From Methylobacterium sp. Leaf118 (GTDB lineage: Bacteria > Pseudomonadota > Alphaproteobacteria > Rhizobiales > Beijerinckiaceae), in contig NZ_CAKLBV010000041.1 of the NCBI RefSeq assembly GCF_920984675.1, positions 1-43,788 on the forward strand: 43,788 bases of DNA, given 5' to 3'. A program made the translations under genes and the position numbers. Of this stretch, positions 25,810 through 34,166 are shown piece after piece. A model generated the notes under the pieces. That model saw only the letters and a program-made list of their open reading frames with translations. It did not search any database and was not told where the DNA came from. How positions within the stretch are numbered: the stretch's first letter is position 1; each line of letters opens with the position of its first letter.

Positions 25810-25904
25810 CGCTGATCTCGGCCCCGTTCCCTTACGCATCCGAGCCCGCGCGGCCGCGGGGGCGCGGCCTCACCGGAAAGCGTCCTTCGACACCCTCGAA
25901 ACTC

Positions 25905-25939
25905 CGCGGTAAAGCGTTGGAGCGACAGCATTTACCGCG
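25905..25939. promoter_or_regulatory. 9-bp inverted repeat upstream of second ilvD
   Basis: CGCGGTAAA (25905-25913) and TTTACCGCG (25931-25939) are perfect reverse complements separated by 17 bp. They lie about 96 bp upstream of the dehydratase start, where an operator would be expected. The AT-containing arms stand out in GC-rich DNA. They could also form an RNA stem at the end of the eutC transcript, which stops at 26081. Confidence 0.45.
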
Positions 25940-26080
25940 ACCCCGGAAGTCGTCCCGGTTTATGGTGGGATTGCGGCGCTCGGAGGCACAGCTCAAGGCA
26001 AAGTCAGGTTGCTTTCGCGGTGTGTCGGGTCCGCAACAGCCACGCTTGCGCGGCGGCCGAAGCCCGCCCCGGCGAAGCGG

Positions 26081-26866
26081 TCAGACGGGCGGCGCCAGGG
26101 ATTCGGGCGTTTCCGCCGCCTCGATCAGCTGGTCGCTCTCGTCCTTGAGGCCGACCCCGGTCAGCCCGCGCGCGAAGGCCTGGGTCAGGAGCCAGCCGAG
26201 CTTGAACGCCGCCAGATCGTGCGAGAGGCCGGCGGGACGCACGTTCGAGATGCAGTTTCGCTCCGCATCCGAGCGCCCGGGCCGTGGGTCGAAGGTGACG
26301 TAGAGGCCGAGGCTGTCGGGGGAGGACAGGCCCGGCCGCTCGCCGATCAGGACCGCCACGGCGCGGGCCTTCAGGGCTTGCCCGGCCTCGTCGCCGAGCG
26401 CCACGCGCGCCTGCGTCGCGACCACCACGGGCGCGAGGCGCCAGCCGGCCTTGTCCGCGTGGGGCTTGAACGCGGCGAGCATCGCCGCCGCGCCCTCGTG
26501 GACCGCCCGGGCGGACAAGCCGTCGGCGACGACGAGGGCGAGGTCCACGGGCGCCTCCGCCGCTGCGTCGAGGGCCTTCCGGCTCTCGGGCGAGAGGCGG
26601 CGCCCGCGATCGGGGCGGCGCAGATAGGTCGCGCGATCCTCCGCCGCCGAGGTCACCGCGACGGTGGACAGGCCGAGTTCCTCGATCGCCGCGGCGACGG
26701 CCGCCGCATCCATCGGCGTGTGCACGGCGTCGCGGGCCTGGGCGTGGGCGAGGCCGAACTTCAGCACCTCGCGGGTCGGCAGGCCGGCGCCCGCCCGGCC
26801 CAGCCCGATCCGGGCCGGCGTCAGGGCCGCGAGCCGGCGCCACAGGTCGTCGTCCGGCCCACTCAC
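26081..26866 (-). CDS. eutC: Ethanolamine ammonia-lyase small subunit EutC
   Basis: The 261-residue subunit pairs with EutB to convert ethanolamine to acetaldehyde and ammonia using adenosylcobalamin. Family features include LTPARIGLGRAGAGLPTREV near the N-terminus, FGLAHAQARDAVH, VVADGLSARAVHEGA, VLIGERPGLSSPDSLGLY and ERNCISNVRPAGLSH. The start is GTG at 26866 in a GTGA overlap with the eutB stop; a longer frame to 26962 has an Arg/His-rich, unlikely extension. No microcompartment shell genes are nearby. Confidence 0.95.
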   Translation of the reverse strand: MSGPDDDLWRRLAALTPARIGLGRAGAGLPTREVLKFGLAHAQARDAVHTPMDAAAVAAAIEELGLSTVAVTSAAEDRATYLRRPDRGRRLSPESRKALDAAAEAPVDLALVVADGLSARAVHEGAAAMLAAFKPHADKAGWRLAPVVVATQARVALGDEAGQALKARAVAVLIGERPGLSSPDSLGLYVTFDPRPGRSDAERNCISNVRPAGLSHDLAAFKLGWLLTQAFARGLTGVGLKDESDQLIEAAETPESLAPPV

Positions 26867-28245
26867 GCGGCGAGATCCGGCGCGGCGGTGAGGAGGCGGG
26901 CGGCCGCGCCGCCGGGCAGCAGCGTGCCGGCGGCGTCGGTGAGCCCGATGCGGGCGAGCCATTCCGCGAATTCCGGCGCCCGCTTCAGGCCCAGGACCTC
27001 GCGGATGTAGAGTTGGTCGTGGAACGAGGTGGACTGGTAGTTCAGCATCACGTCGTCGGCACCGGGGATGCCCATCACGTAGGTGCAGCCGGCCGCGCCG
27101 AGGAGCGTGAGCAGGGTGTCCATGTCGTCCTGATCGGCCTCGGCGTGGTTGGTGTAGCAGACGTCGACGCCGAGCGGCACGCCCATCAGCTTACCGCAGA
27201 AATGGTCCTCCAGGCCGGCCCGGATGATCTCCTTGCCGTCGTAGAGGTATTCGGGTCCGATGAAGCCCACCACCGTGTTGACCAGCAACGGCCGGTAGCG
27301 GCGGGCGACCGCGTAGGCGCGCGCCTCCAGCGTCTGCTGGTCGATGCCGTGATGGGCGTCCGCCGAGAGCGCCGAGCCCTGGCCGGTCTCGAAATACATC
27401 ACGTTGTCGCCGAGCGTCCCGCGTTTCAGCGCCAAAGCCGCCTCCTGCGCCTCCTTGAGGATCGGCAGCGTGACGCCGAAGCTCGCATTGGCCCGCTGCG
27501 TGCCCGCGATCGACTGGAACACGAGATCGACCGGCAGCCCCCGGTTCATCGCGTCGAGCGTCGTGGTGACGTGGGTGAGCACGCAGGCCTGGGTCGGGAT
27601 CGCGAGGCGCGCGATGATGCCGTCGAACAGGCGCAGCAGGCCCGCCATGGTCTGGAGCGAATCCGAGACCGGGTTGATGCCGATCACCGCGTCGCCGCAG
27701 CCGAAGCTCAGCCCGTCGAGGATCGAGGCGGTGACGCCGGCCGGGTCGTCGGTGGGGTGGTTGGGCTGGAGCCGGACCGCGAGGGTCCCGGGCAGGCCGA
27801 TCGTGTTGCGAAACCGGGTCACCACCCGGCACTTGCGGGCGACCAGGATCAGGTCCTGGTTGCGCATGATCTTGCAGACGGCCGCCGCGATCTCCGGGGT
27901 GACGCCCGGGGCGATGCGGGCGAGCGTCGCCGAGGAGGCGGTGAGCAGGAACTCGCGGAAATCGCCGACGGTCAGGTGGGCGATCTCGGCAAAGGCCGCG
28001 TCGTCGTGGTCGTCGAGGATCAGCCGGGTGACGTCGTCGTCCTCGTAGGCGATCAGCGGCCGGGCCAGGATCTCCTTGAGCGGCACCTCGGCGAGGCACC
28101 AGCGAGCCGCCATGGTCTCCTCGGCCGAGCCGGCGGCGATGCCCGCGAGGCAGTCGCCGGAGCGGATCGGCGTCGCCTTGGCCATCAACGTCGCGAGGTC
28201 GCCGAAGACGTGGGTGCGCGGGCCGACGGTGTGGCGATAGGGCAT
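26863..28245 (-). CDS. eutB: Ethanolamine ammonia-lyase large subunit EutB
   Basis: The 460-residue catalytic subunit forms the TIM barrel of the cobalamin-dependent lyase. It begins MPYRHTVGPRTHVFGDLATL with GGAG at good distance upstream. Signature segments are VTRFRNTIGLPGTLAVRLQP, NHPTDDPAGVTASILDGLSF, GCGDAVIGINPVSDS, FETGQGSALSADAHHGIDQQ and GIPGADDVMLNYQSTSFHD. Length is normal. It is 70 bp downstream of a transglutaminase-like gene on the same strand and overlaps eutC by 4 bp. Confidence 0.96.
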   Translation of the reverse strand: MPYRHTVGPRTHVFGDLATLMAKATPIRSGDCLAGIAAGSAEETMAARWCLAEVPLKEILARPLIAYEDDDVTRLILDDHDDAAFAEIAHLTVGDFREFLLTASSATLARIAPGVTPEIAAAVCKIMRNQDLILVARKCRVVTRFRNTIGLPGTLAVRLQPNHPTDDPAGVTASILDGLSFGCGDAVIGINPVSDSLQTMAGLLRLFDGIIARLAIPTQACVLTHVTTTLDAMNRGLPVDLVFQSIAGTQRANASFGVTLPILKEAQEAALALKRGTLGDNVMYFETGQGSALSADAHHGIDQQTLEARAYAVARRYRPLLVNTVVGFIGPEYLYDGKEIIRAGLEDHFCGKLMGVPLGVDVCYTNHAEADQDDMDTLLTLLGAAGCTYVMGIPGADDVMLNYQSTSFHDQLYIREVLGLKRAPEFAEWLARIGLTDAAGTLLPGGAAARLLTAAPDLAA

Positions 28246-28315
28246 CGGGTTGCTCCTGCCTCGGATCACAGGATGACAGGATCATCGTCCCTGTCGAGGT
28301 GCCGGCCCGCGGACC

Positions 28316-29176
28316 TCAAGCGGCGCCCGCATGGGGGGCCGGCTCCTCGGTCGAGATCGCATCGACCGTGCGCTCGGCCGGCTCCGGGCCGCCGTCGGCG
28401 CGGTCGATGCGGATCTCCATGCCGGTCGGCTTCATCGCGCCGTAGGGCGTGGAGAAGGCGATCTCGGCCGCGTCGCGCCCGATACCGATGCGCACCAGCC
28501 CGTCGAGATGGGCCTGTCGCGTCGCGTCGAACAGCCACCAGCGCCCGTCGAGATAGGCCTCGAACACGGCGTGGAAGTCGCCCGGCACGAGGCCGTAGGC
28601 GTAGCAGCTCACGAAGCGGGCCGGGATGCCGAGCGCGCGGCAGAACGCGGTGCCGATATGGGCGAAATCCCGGCACACGCCCGCCCGCTTCAGGAGGCTC
28701 TCGTCGGCCGTCGTCTCGCCGTCGCTGGCGCCGCGCTGGTAGGCGATGTTGTCGTGGATCCAGTTGCAGATCGCGTTCACGCGCTGGTGGCCCTTGGGCA
28801 GATGCCCGAACTCGGCCTGGGCGAAGGGCGTGAGCCGATCGGAGGAGACGAAGCGGCTCGGCAGCAGGAACGGCAGGATGTCGAGCGGCAGTGCGGCGAC
28901 CGGCGTCTCGTGGATGGTATCGGGATCGGCCCGCACGACCGTGAGATCGACCTCGGCGTTGTATTCGAGCGAGAACGGTCCGGGCGCGACGTTCACGCCG
29001 AGGTAGCGGTTCCGCAGATCGGGGGTGACATAGACCCGGTGGGCAAGTTCGGGCGCGAGCGTCAGGGTCTCGCCGATGATGCGGTGGCTCTTCAGCCGGG
29101 CGACCTCGACGTTGAAGATGAAGGTCGTGGGCGCCTCGACCTCGTAGGCAAGGCTGCAGCCGAGCGTGAAGCGCAT
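28316..29176 (-). CDS. Transglutaminase-like protein with complete triad
   Basis: The 286-residue protein has the same layout as the one at 19481-20320: an N-terminal beta domain, then Cys168 in AGVCRDFAHIGTAFCRALGI, His202 in GDFHAVFEAYLDGRW and Asp217 in LFDATRQ. All three catalytic positions are present. There is no signal peptide. The biological role of these bacterial proteins is unknown; hydrolase or cross-linking activity is possible. It lies upstream of eutB and downstream of a small secreted protein, all on the minus strand, so a shared transcript is plausible. Confidence 0.87.
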   Translation of the reverse strand: MRFTLGCSLAYEVEAPTTFIFNVEVARLKSHRIIGETLTLAPELAHRVYVTPDLRNRYLGVNVAPGPFSLEYNAEVDLTVVRADPDTIHETPVAALPLDILPFLLPSRFVSSDRLTPFAQAEFGHLPKGHQRVNAICNWIHDNIAYQRGASDGETTADESLLKRAGVCRDFAHIGTAFCRALGIPARFVSCYAYGLVPGDFHAVFEAYLDGRWWLFDATRQAHLDGLVRIGIGRDAAEIAFSTPYGAMKPTGMEIRIDRADGGPEPAERTVDAISTEEPAPHAGAA

Positions 29177-29243
29177 GCGTTCGGGACTCCGTGTCCGGGG
29201 GTGGATCGCGGTGGGACCAGCAAGGATCAGGCCTGCCTCCGCC

Positions 29244-29636
29244 TCAGCCGCCCGCCTTGAGGCGCAGAGTGGCGATCAGGCGGGCGACGTCGCGCGGATC
29301 GGCCCGCCAGATGCCCGCCTTGTCGTCCTCCGGGCCGGGGGTGAGGCCGAGCCGGTCGGCGATCCCGTCGCGCTCCGCGCCCGGCAGGCCGGCCCCGGTC
29401 AGGGCCTCGTCCCAGGCCTCGACGGCGGTGCGGGTGCCGGTGCGGCAGGGGAGGTCGCCGAGCGGGCTCTCGCGCAGGATGTCGATCTTGCAATTGGCGT
29501 TGAGGTCGCCGCGCGCCTTCATGACCTGCGCCAGGACCTGCTCGGCCCGCGGCGGCTCGGGGGACTGGGCGAAGGCAGGGCCTTGCCCCGCCAGAAGCAG
29601 GCCCAGAGCGGCGGCGAAACAGGCCCTTCGTGGCAT
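29244..29636 (-). CDS. Small secreted protein, unknown
   Basis: The 130-residue protein has a clear signal peptide (MPRRACFAAALGLLLAGQGP then AFAQ, cleavage probably after AFA-Q) and two Cys in the mature part (NANCKIDIL and DLPCRTGTR) that could form a disulfide. The ribosome site GGAGG precedes ATG 29636. The remainder, with AVEAWDEALTGAGLPGAERD and DPRDVARLIATLRLKAGG, matches no family that I know. It is 67 bp upstream of the transglutaminase gene on the same strand. Confidence 0.65.
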   Translation of the reverse strand: MPRRACFAAALGLLLAGQGPAFAQSPEPPRAEQVLAQVMKARGDLNANCKIDILRESPLGDLPCRTGTRTAVEAWDEALTGAGLPGAERDGIADRLGLTPGPEDDKAGIWRADPRDVARLIATLRLKAGG

Positions 29637-30002
29637 CGGTATCCTCCCGGTTCGGCGGCGCGGCGGCGCGATCCTGTTCGGCGACCCCGAAGGCGTCCGG
29701 GCAGGACGGCCAGGTGATCGACGGTTCGATGACCGTGCCGCTGCAACGAGGGTAGGGCGGTCCGGGGCGGCGGGTATACCGAGGAAGAGCCCGGCGCCGC
29801 GGCCCGTTGTCCCGGAACACCGAGACGTCGCGATCACGCCCACTTGAACGACACGGCAGCGCTTTCGAGTTGCGGTGCTCCGGATGGAACTGCATCTTTG
29901 AGTTGCTGTCGTTCCGAGCCCTCCGCCCGGAACGCGGCGTCGTGCCGATCGCTCCCACGATCACACCATCGAACGGGCCGTGGTCGCCGCGAAGGGAACG
30001 AG
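29637..30002. other. Divergent intergenic region
   Basis: This stretch separates the secreted-protein gene (minus) from an unknown gene (plus) and should hold both promoters. Around 29840-29960 it is less GC-rich than its surroundings. The sequence CTTGAACGACACGGCAGCGC at 29845 is tempting as a promoter, but no clear -10 follows. No gene or repeat is convincing here. Confidence 0.4.
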
Positions 30003-30464
30003 ATGGCCGTCGCGTTTCAAGTGGCCGGTGTGTTCTATGAGACCACCGTCGAACTGAGCCAGGTCGGCGGAAATACAGTCGGCGACATCGTCGAATATCT
30101 GCACCGGGTCGATCCGGACTTCCATCGATTGGCGATCGACGCCGATGGCCAGCCGATCATCAGCATGTTCGGGGCATGGCAGCGACGCCCGTTCACGGGG
30201 CGAGCCGGGATCCAGTATCCGGCGGGCTTCTACGAGCTGTCGCAGACCTTCACCGGGCCCATGGCGAACTCTTACATAATCTGGGAATACTGTCTGTCCG
30301 ATGAGAACAGCGTGCGTCAGCCGCCGCAGGCTGCGCTGCCCTACACGAAGGCCCAGGTGCAGGACGGCTGGTCGATCCACTGGCGGCTCGTCACGGTCCT
30401 CAACGGTCCGGGCACGCTCTCGCCGCGCCCGACGGTGCGTGGGCCGAAGCGCGTCGCGCCATGA
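30003..30464 (+). CDS. Unknown protein
   Basis: The 153-residue protein starts at ATG 30003, preceded by AAGGGAACGAG. It begins MAVAFQVAGVFYETTVELSQ, has an aromatic-rich centre (GAWQRRPFTGRAGIQYPAGF, YIIWEYCLSD) and a GWSIHWRLVTVLNGPGTLSP tail. No signal peptide or membrane segment is seen. I recognise no family. Its codon use is somewhat less GC-biased than that of its neighbours (for example GGAAATACAGTC and TCTTACATAATCTGG), so it may be a later arrival. It stands alone on the + strand. Confidence 0.65.
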   Translation: MAVAFQVAGVFYETTVELSQVGGNTVGDIVEYLHRVDPDFHRLAIDADGQPIISMFGAWQRRPFTGRAGIQYPAGFYELSQTFTGPMANSYIIWEYCLSDENSVRQPPQAALPYTKAQVQDGWSIHWRLVTVLNGPGTLSPRPTVRGPKRVAP

Positions 30465-30624
30465 CGGGCAGGCCCCGTGGCGGATCAGCGCCCGGACGCG
30501 ATCGCGACAGGCCGGATCGACCCGGCCCGTCCGGCCCGACCATTTGACGGCGGGGGGCCGCGCTGGTTGTCAGGGCCGGCACGGCGCCCGGGTCCGGCGT
30601 CGCGCGGAAACAAGAGGTCCGCCG

Positions 30625-31071
30625 ATGCTCGCCCTCCTCGTCCCGTCCGTTCTCGCGGTGCTCGCCGGCATCAGCCTCGTGGTGCAGCAGATCCTCAACG
30701 CGAACCTGCGCGGCGCCCTCGCCTCCGCCGTCTGGTCGGGCTTCGCGAGCTATCTCGTCGGCCTCGCCTGCATGGCGCTGCTGGCGCTTCTGCTGCGCGA
30801 TCCTCCGCCCGCGGCGGGCCTCGCCCTGCGGGTTCCGTGGTGGGCCTGGAGCGGGGGCCTGTTCGGGGCGATCTTCATCGGACTCGCGATCCTGCTCGTG
30901 CCGCAGATCGGTGCGGCGACCTTCATCGCCCTCGTGGTGGCGGGCCAGATGCTGGCCTCGATCACCTTCGACCATTTCGGCCTGCTCGGCCTCGCCCAGC
31001 GCTCCGCCGATCCGGCGCGGCTGCTGGGCGTGACGCTGCTCGTCGCGGGCGTGGTGCTGATCCGCCGGTAG
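30625..31071 (+). CDS. DMT-superfamily YdcZ/DUF606-type membrane protein
   Basis: The 148-residue protein has about five membrane segments and the family pattern VLAGISLVVQQILNANLRGA near the start, PWWAWSGGLFGAIFIGLAIL in the middle and GLAQRSADPARLLGVTLLVA near the end. It is half the size of a usual DMT transporter and likely acts as a dimer. Substrate unknown. ATG 30625 has AAGAGG upstream. It converges with rhtA, leaving only 9 bp between the stops. Confidence 0.87.
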   Translation: MLALLVPSVLAVLAGISLVVQQILNANLRGALASAVWSGFASYLVGLACMALLALLLRDPPPAAGLALRVPWWAWSGGLFGAIFIGLAILLVPQIGAATFIALVVAGQMLASITFDHFGLLGLAQRSADPARLLGVTLLVAGVVLIRR

Positions 31072-31080
31072 CGCCCGGCC

Positions 31081-31947
31081 TCACCGGGTGCGCTTCGCCC
31101 GCCGCGCCGACATGCCGACCGAGGCGGCGCTGACGCAGATGATCGCGAAGCCCTGGAGCGGGCTCGGCACCTCGCCGAGCAGCGGCACGGCGGCGAGCGC
31201 CGCGAGGGCCGGCTCCAGGCTCATCAGCACGCCGAAGGCCGCCCGGTCCATGCGGGTGAGCGCGAACATCTCCAGCGAGTAGGGCAGGGCGCTCGACAGG
31301 AGCGCGACCGCGAGGCCCGCGAGCAGGGTCGCGGGCACGAGGAGGTCGGCGCCGGCCGAGGCGATACCGAAGGGCGCGACGACGAGGGCCGCCACCGCCA
31401 TGCCGAGCGCCACGGCGCCCGCTCCGCCGGCCCGGCCCGCCGCCGGCCCGAACACGATGTAGAGGGCCCAGCATCCCCCGGCGGCGAGCGCCAGCGCGGC
31501 GCCGGCGGGGTCGACCGAGGCGGCATCGCCCAAAGGCAGCAGCAGGGCGAGGCCGGCGACGGCGAGCCCGATCCAGGCGAGGTCGGCCGGGCGGCGCGAG
31601 CCCCACAAGGCGACGGCCAGCGGCCCGGTGAACTCGATCGCCACCGCGATCCCGAGGGGCAGCGTGCGCAGCGACAGGTAAAACAGCAGGTTCATCAGCC
31701 CCAGAGCCGCCCCGTAGAGGGCGACCGCGCCGATCGCGCGCCCGGTCAGGCGGCGCCGCCAGGGCCGCCAGAGGGCCAGCAGGATCAGCGCGGCGAAGCC
31801 GACCCGCAGGGTGGATACGCCCGCCGCCCCGATCGCCGGAAACAGCCCCTTGGCGAAGGCGGCGCCGGTCTGGATCGAGACCATCGCGGCGAGGACCGCC
31901 GCCACGGGCCACAGCGTCCCGCCGTCCGGGCCGGGACGCGCCGGCAT
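31081..31947 (-). CDS. rhtA: EamA/RhtA-type amino-acid exporter
   Basis: The 288-residue protein has ten predicted membrane segments. It resembles E. coli RhtA (threonine/homoserine exporter) along its length: AMVSIQTGAAFAKGLFPAIG, LYGAALGLMNLLFYLSLRTL, PLGIAVAIEFTGPLAVALWG and ALPYSLEMFALTRMDRAAFG. The gene starts 4 bp after the hslU stop and probably shares the hslV-hslU transcript. Substrate in this organism is inferred. Confidence 0.85.
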   Translation of the reverse strand: MPARPGPDGGTLWPVAAVLAAMVSIQTGAAFAKGLFPAIGAAGVSTLRVGFAALILLALWRPWRRRLTGRAIGAVALYGAALGLMNLLFYLSLRTLPLGIAVAIEFTGPLAVALWGSRRPADLAWIGLAVAGLALLLPLGDAASVDPAGAALALAAGGCWALYIVFGPAAGRAGGAGAVALGMAVAALVVAPFGIASAGADLLVPATLLAGLAVALLSSALPYSLEMFALTRMDRAAFGVLMSLEPALAALAAVPLLGEVPSPLQGFAIICVSAASVGMSARRAKRTR

Positions 31948-31951
31948 GGGC

Positions 31952-33265
31952 TCAGAGGATGAACCGGCTCAGGTCGGCATTGGCGGCGAGATCCTCGACG
32001 CGGTCGCGCACATAGGCGGCGTCGATCCGCACCGTCTCGCCGGAGCGATCGGTGGCGGTGAAGGAGATCTCGTCGATCACCCGCTCCAGGACGGTCTGGA
32101 GGCGGCGGGCGCCGATATTCTCCACCGAGCCGTTCACTTCGACCGCCACGCGGGCGAGCGCATCGACGGCGTCCTCCGTGAAGTCGAGGGTGACGCCCTC
32201 GGTCTCCATCAGGGCGACGGTCTGCTTCAGGAGGCTCGCTTCCGTCGCGGTCAGGATCTGCTTGAAATCCTCCACGGTCAGCGGCTGCAACTCGACCCGG
32301 ATCGGAAGGCGCCCCTGCAATTCGGGCAGCAGGTCCGACGGCTTCGAGACGTGGAAGGCGCCGGAGGCGATGAACAGGATGTGGTCGGTCTTCACCGGGC
32401 CGTGCTTGGTCGCGACGGTGGTGCCCTCGATGAGCGGCAGCAGATCGCGCTGCACGCCCTCGCGGGACACGTCGGCGCCCGAGCGCCCCTCGCGGGCGCA
32501 GATCTTGTCGATCTCGTCGAGGAAGACGATGCCGTTGTCCTCGACCTCGCGGACCGCGTCGCGGGTCAGCGCGTCGTCGTCGACGAGCTTGTCGCTCTCC
32601 TCGGCGATCAGCGGCGCGTGGGCCTCCGCCACCGTGATCCGGCGCGGCTTGCCCCGCTGGCCGCCCAGCGCCTTGCCGAGCATGTCGGAGAGGTTGATCG
32701 CGCCCATGGAGGCGCCCGGCACGCCGGGAATCTCGAACATCGGCAGGCCCTGCGACCCGCTCGGGGCGAGTTCGAGCTCCACTTCCTTGTCGTCGAGATC
32801 GCCGGCCCGCAGCTTCTTGCGAAAGCTCTCGCGGGTCGCCGGGCTCGCGGTCGGGCCCACCAGGGCGTCGAGGATGCGCGCCTCGGCCGCGGCCTCCGCC
32901 TTGGCCTTCACCGCCTTGCGGCGCTCCTCCCGGGTCAGGCCGATGCCGACCTCGACGAGATCGCGCACGATCTGCTCCACGTCGCGGCCGACATAGCCGA
33001 CCTCGGTGAACTTCGTCGCCTCGATTTTGAGGAAGGGCGCGTTGGCGAGCCGCGCGAGGCGCCGCGCGATCTCGGTCTTGCCGCAGCCGGTCGGCCCGAT
33101 CATCAGGATGTTCTTCGGGGCCACCTCCTCGCGCAGCGGCCCCTTCAGCTGCTGACGGCGCCAGCGGTTGCGCAGCGCGATCGCGACGGCGCGCTTGGCG
33201 TCCCCCTGGCCGACGATGAAGCGGTCGAGCTCGGAGACGATCTCGCGGGGAGAGAAGGTGGTCAT
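31952..33265 (-). CDS. hslU: ATP-dependent protease ATPase HslU
   Basis: The 437-residue AAA+ unfoldase feeds proteins to the HslV peptidase. Walker A is GPTGCGKT (57-64), the pore loop is GYVG (90-93), Walker B is IVFLDE (246-251), and the intermediate domain spans about 110-240. The C-terminus (NADLSRFIL) has the usual hydrophobic end that docks into HslV. It lies 242 bp downstream of hslV; the gap holds a long palindromic repeat. Confidence 0.97.
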   Translation of the reverse strand: MTTFSPREIVSELDRFIVGQGDAKRAVAIALRNRWRRQQLKGPLREEVAPKNILMIGPTGCGKTEIARRLARLANAPFLKIEATKFTEVGYVGRDVEQIVRDLVEVGIGLTREERRKAVKAKAEAAAEARILDALVGPTASPATRESFRKKLRAGDLDDKEVELELAPSGSQGLPMFEIPGVPGASMGAINLSDMLGKALGGQRGKPRRITVAEAHAPLIAEESDKLVDDDALTRDAVREVEDNGIVFLDEIDKICAREGRSGADVSREGVQRDLLPLIEGTTVATKHGPVKTDHILFIASGAFHVSKPSDLLPELQGRLPIRVELQPLTVEDFKQILTATEASLLKQTVALMETEGVTLDFTEDAVDALARVAVEVNGSVENIGARRLQTVLERVIDEISFTATDRSGETVRIDAAYVRDRVEDLAANADLSRFIL

Positions 33266-33373
33266 CGGACTCCACGTCTGCGGCGGGATGGGCGCCGAGG
33301 GTTTCGATCTATGCGCGCCGGGAGGAGCTTTCCAGTCGCGGGGCTTTTGCGCGCTTCAAGAAAGCCTGAAACG

Positions 33374-33493
33374 CCACCGTCATTCCGGGGCGCGAAGCGA
33401 ACCCGGAATCCACCCGTGATGCGACGAGGGGACATGGCGTCGAGGCCCGTCGTGGATTCCGGGTTCCGCTGCGCGGCCCCGGAATGACGGTGG
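33374..33493. repeat. REP-like imperfect palindrome between hslV and hslU
   Basis: The left arm (33374-33413, CCACCGTCATTCCGGGG...CCGGAATCCAC) and right arm (33452-33493, GTGGATTCCGGG...CCGGAATGACGGTGG) are near-perfect reverse complements of about 40 bases, around a 38-base centre. Elements with 'CGTCATTCCGGGG...GGAATGACGG' ends are dispersed in many alphaproteobacterial genomes (from memory). I saw only this copy in the window. In RNA it would form a long stem between hslV and hslU. Confidence 0.75.
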
Positions 33494-33507
33494 GTGAAAA
33501 TCTACAA

Positions 33508-34065
33508 TCAACCTGCGTCGAGCGCCTCGATGACGAGGTTGCCGTTGGTGTAGACGCAGATCTCGGCCGCGATCTTCATCGCCTTGCGCACGATCGCCTC
33601 GGCGTCGAGGTCGCCGTCTTCCAGGGCGCGGGCGGCGGACAGGGCGTAATTGCCGCCCGAGCCGATCGCCATCACCCCGCTCTCGGGCTCCAGCACGTCG
33701 CCGGAGCCGGACAGCAGCAGGCTGATCTCCCGGTCGGCGACCAGCATCATGGCCTCGAGGCGGCGGAGATAGCGGTCGGTGCGCCAGTCCTTGGTGAGTT
33801 CGACGCAGGCGCGGGTGAGCTGACCGGGATACTGCTCCAGCTTGCCCTCGAGTCGCTCGAACAGGGTGAAGGCGTCGGCCGTCGCGCCGGCGAAGCCCCC
33901 GATCACGCTGCCCTTCGCGAGCCGGCGGACCTTGCGGGCATTGCCCTTGACGATGGTCTGGCCGAGGCTGACCTGCCCGTCGCCGCCGATCACCACCCGG
34001 CCGCCCTTCCGGACCATCAGGATCGTCGTGGCATGCATCTGGGCGGGGCCGTCGTCGTGGGGCAA
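33508..34065 (-). CDS. hslV: ATP-dependent protease peptidase HslV
   Basis: The 185-residue threonine peptidase forms the two-ring core of HslUV. The nucleophile is the first Thr of [12 protein letters not shown] (Thr13 by this start), freed by N-terminal processing. [20 protein letters not shown] and [14 protein letters not shown] are typical. The longest start is TTG 34065, which has GGAG in front; ATG 34038 gives MHATTIL directly and is also possible, and both yield the same mature enzyme. A candidate heat-shock promoter lies at 34100-34128. Confidence 0.95.
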   Translation of the reverse strand: MPHDDGPAQMHATTILMVRKGGRVVIGGDGQVSLGQTIVKGNARKVRRLAKGSVIGGFAGATADAFTLFERLEGKLEQYPGQLTRACVELTKDWRTDRYLRRLEAMMLVADREISLLLSGSGDVLEPESGVMAIGSGGNYALSAARALEDGDLDAEAIVRKAMKIAAEICVYTNGNLVIEALDAG

Positions 34066-34099
34066 GGCGTGCGCTCCGGCGTTCGCGTGTCGAGGCCTC

Positions 34100-34128
34100 A
34101 GTTAGGTCCTCGAGGCCCGGCCTCCAAG
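34100..34128 (-). promoter_or_regulatory. Possible heat-shock-type promoter for hslVU
   Basis: Read on the minus strand, CTTGGA (34123-34128) is followed after 16 bases by CCTAACT (34100-34106). CTTG at -35 is the hallmark of RpoH promoters in alphaproteobacteria, and hslVU is often in that regulon. The -10 match is poor, so this is tentative. Confidence 0.25.
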
Positions 34129-34154
34129 CCAGGCGGCGGGACGGCCCGACAAAG

Positions 34155-34166
34155 CCCCGCGCAAGC
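34155..34166 (+). promoter_or_regulatory. Shared 12-bp motif upstream of motA
   Basis: CCCCGCGCAAGC lies 54 bp before the motA ATG and is identical to the sites before flgE and flhA. It lies in the 155-bp divergent region between hslV and motA. Confidence 0.4.

Noticed and set aside
23920..25815. 631-codon + strand frame opposite the second ilvD
   Set aside because: The antisense IlvD protein is conserved and complete; the + frame is a composition artefact.
27013..28833. 606-codon + strand frame opposite eutB and the second transglutaminase
   Set aside because: It is antisense to two clear genes and turns into an Arg/Ser/Pro-rich run.
31811..33487. 558-codon + strand frame opposite hslU
   Set aside because: HslU with both Walker motifs lies on the minus strand; the + frame shows no domain.
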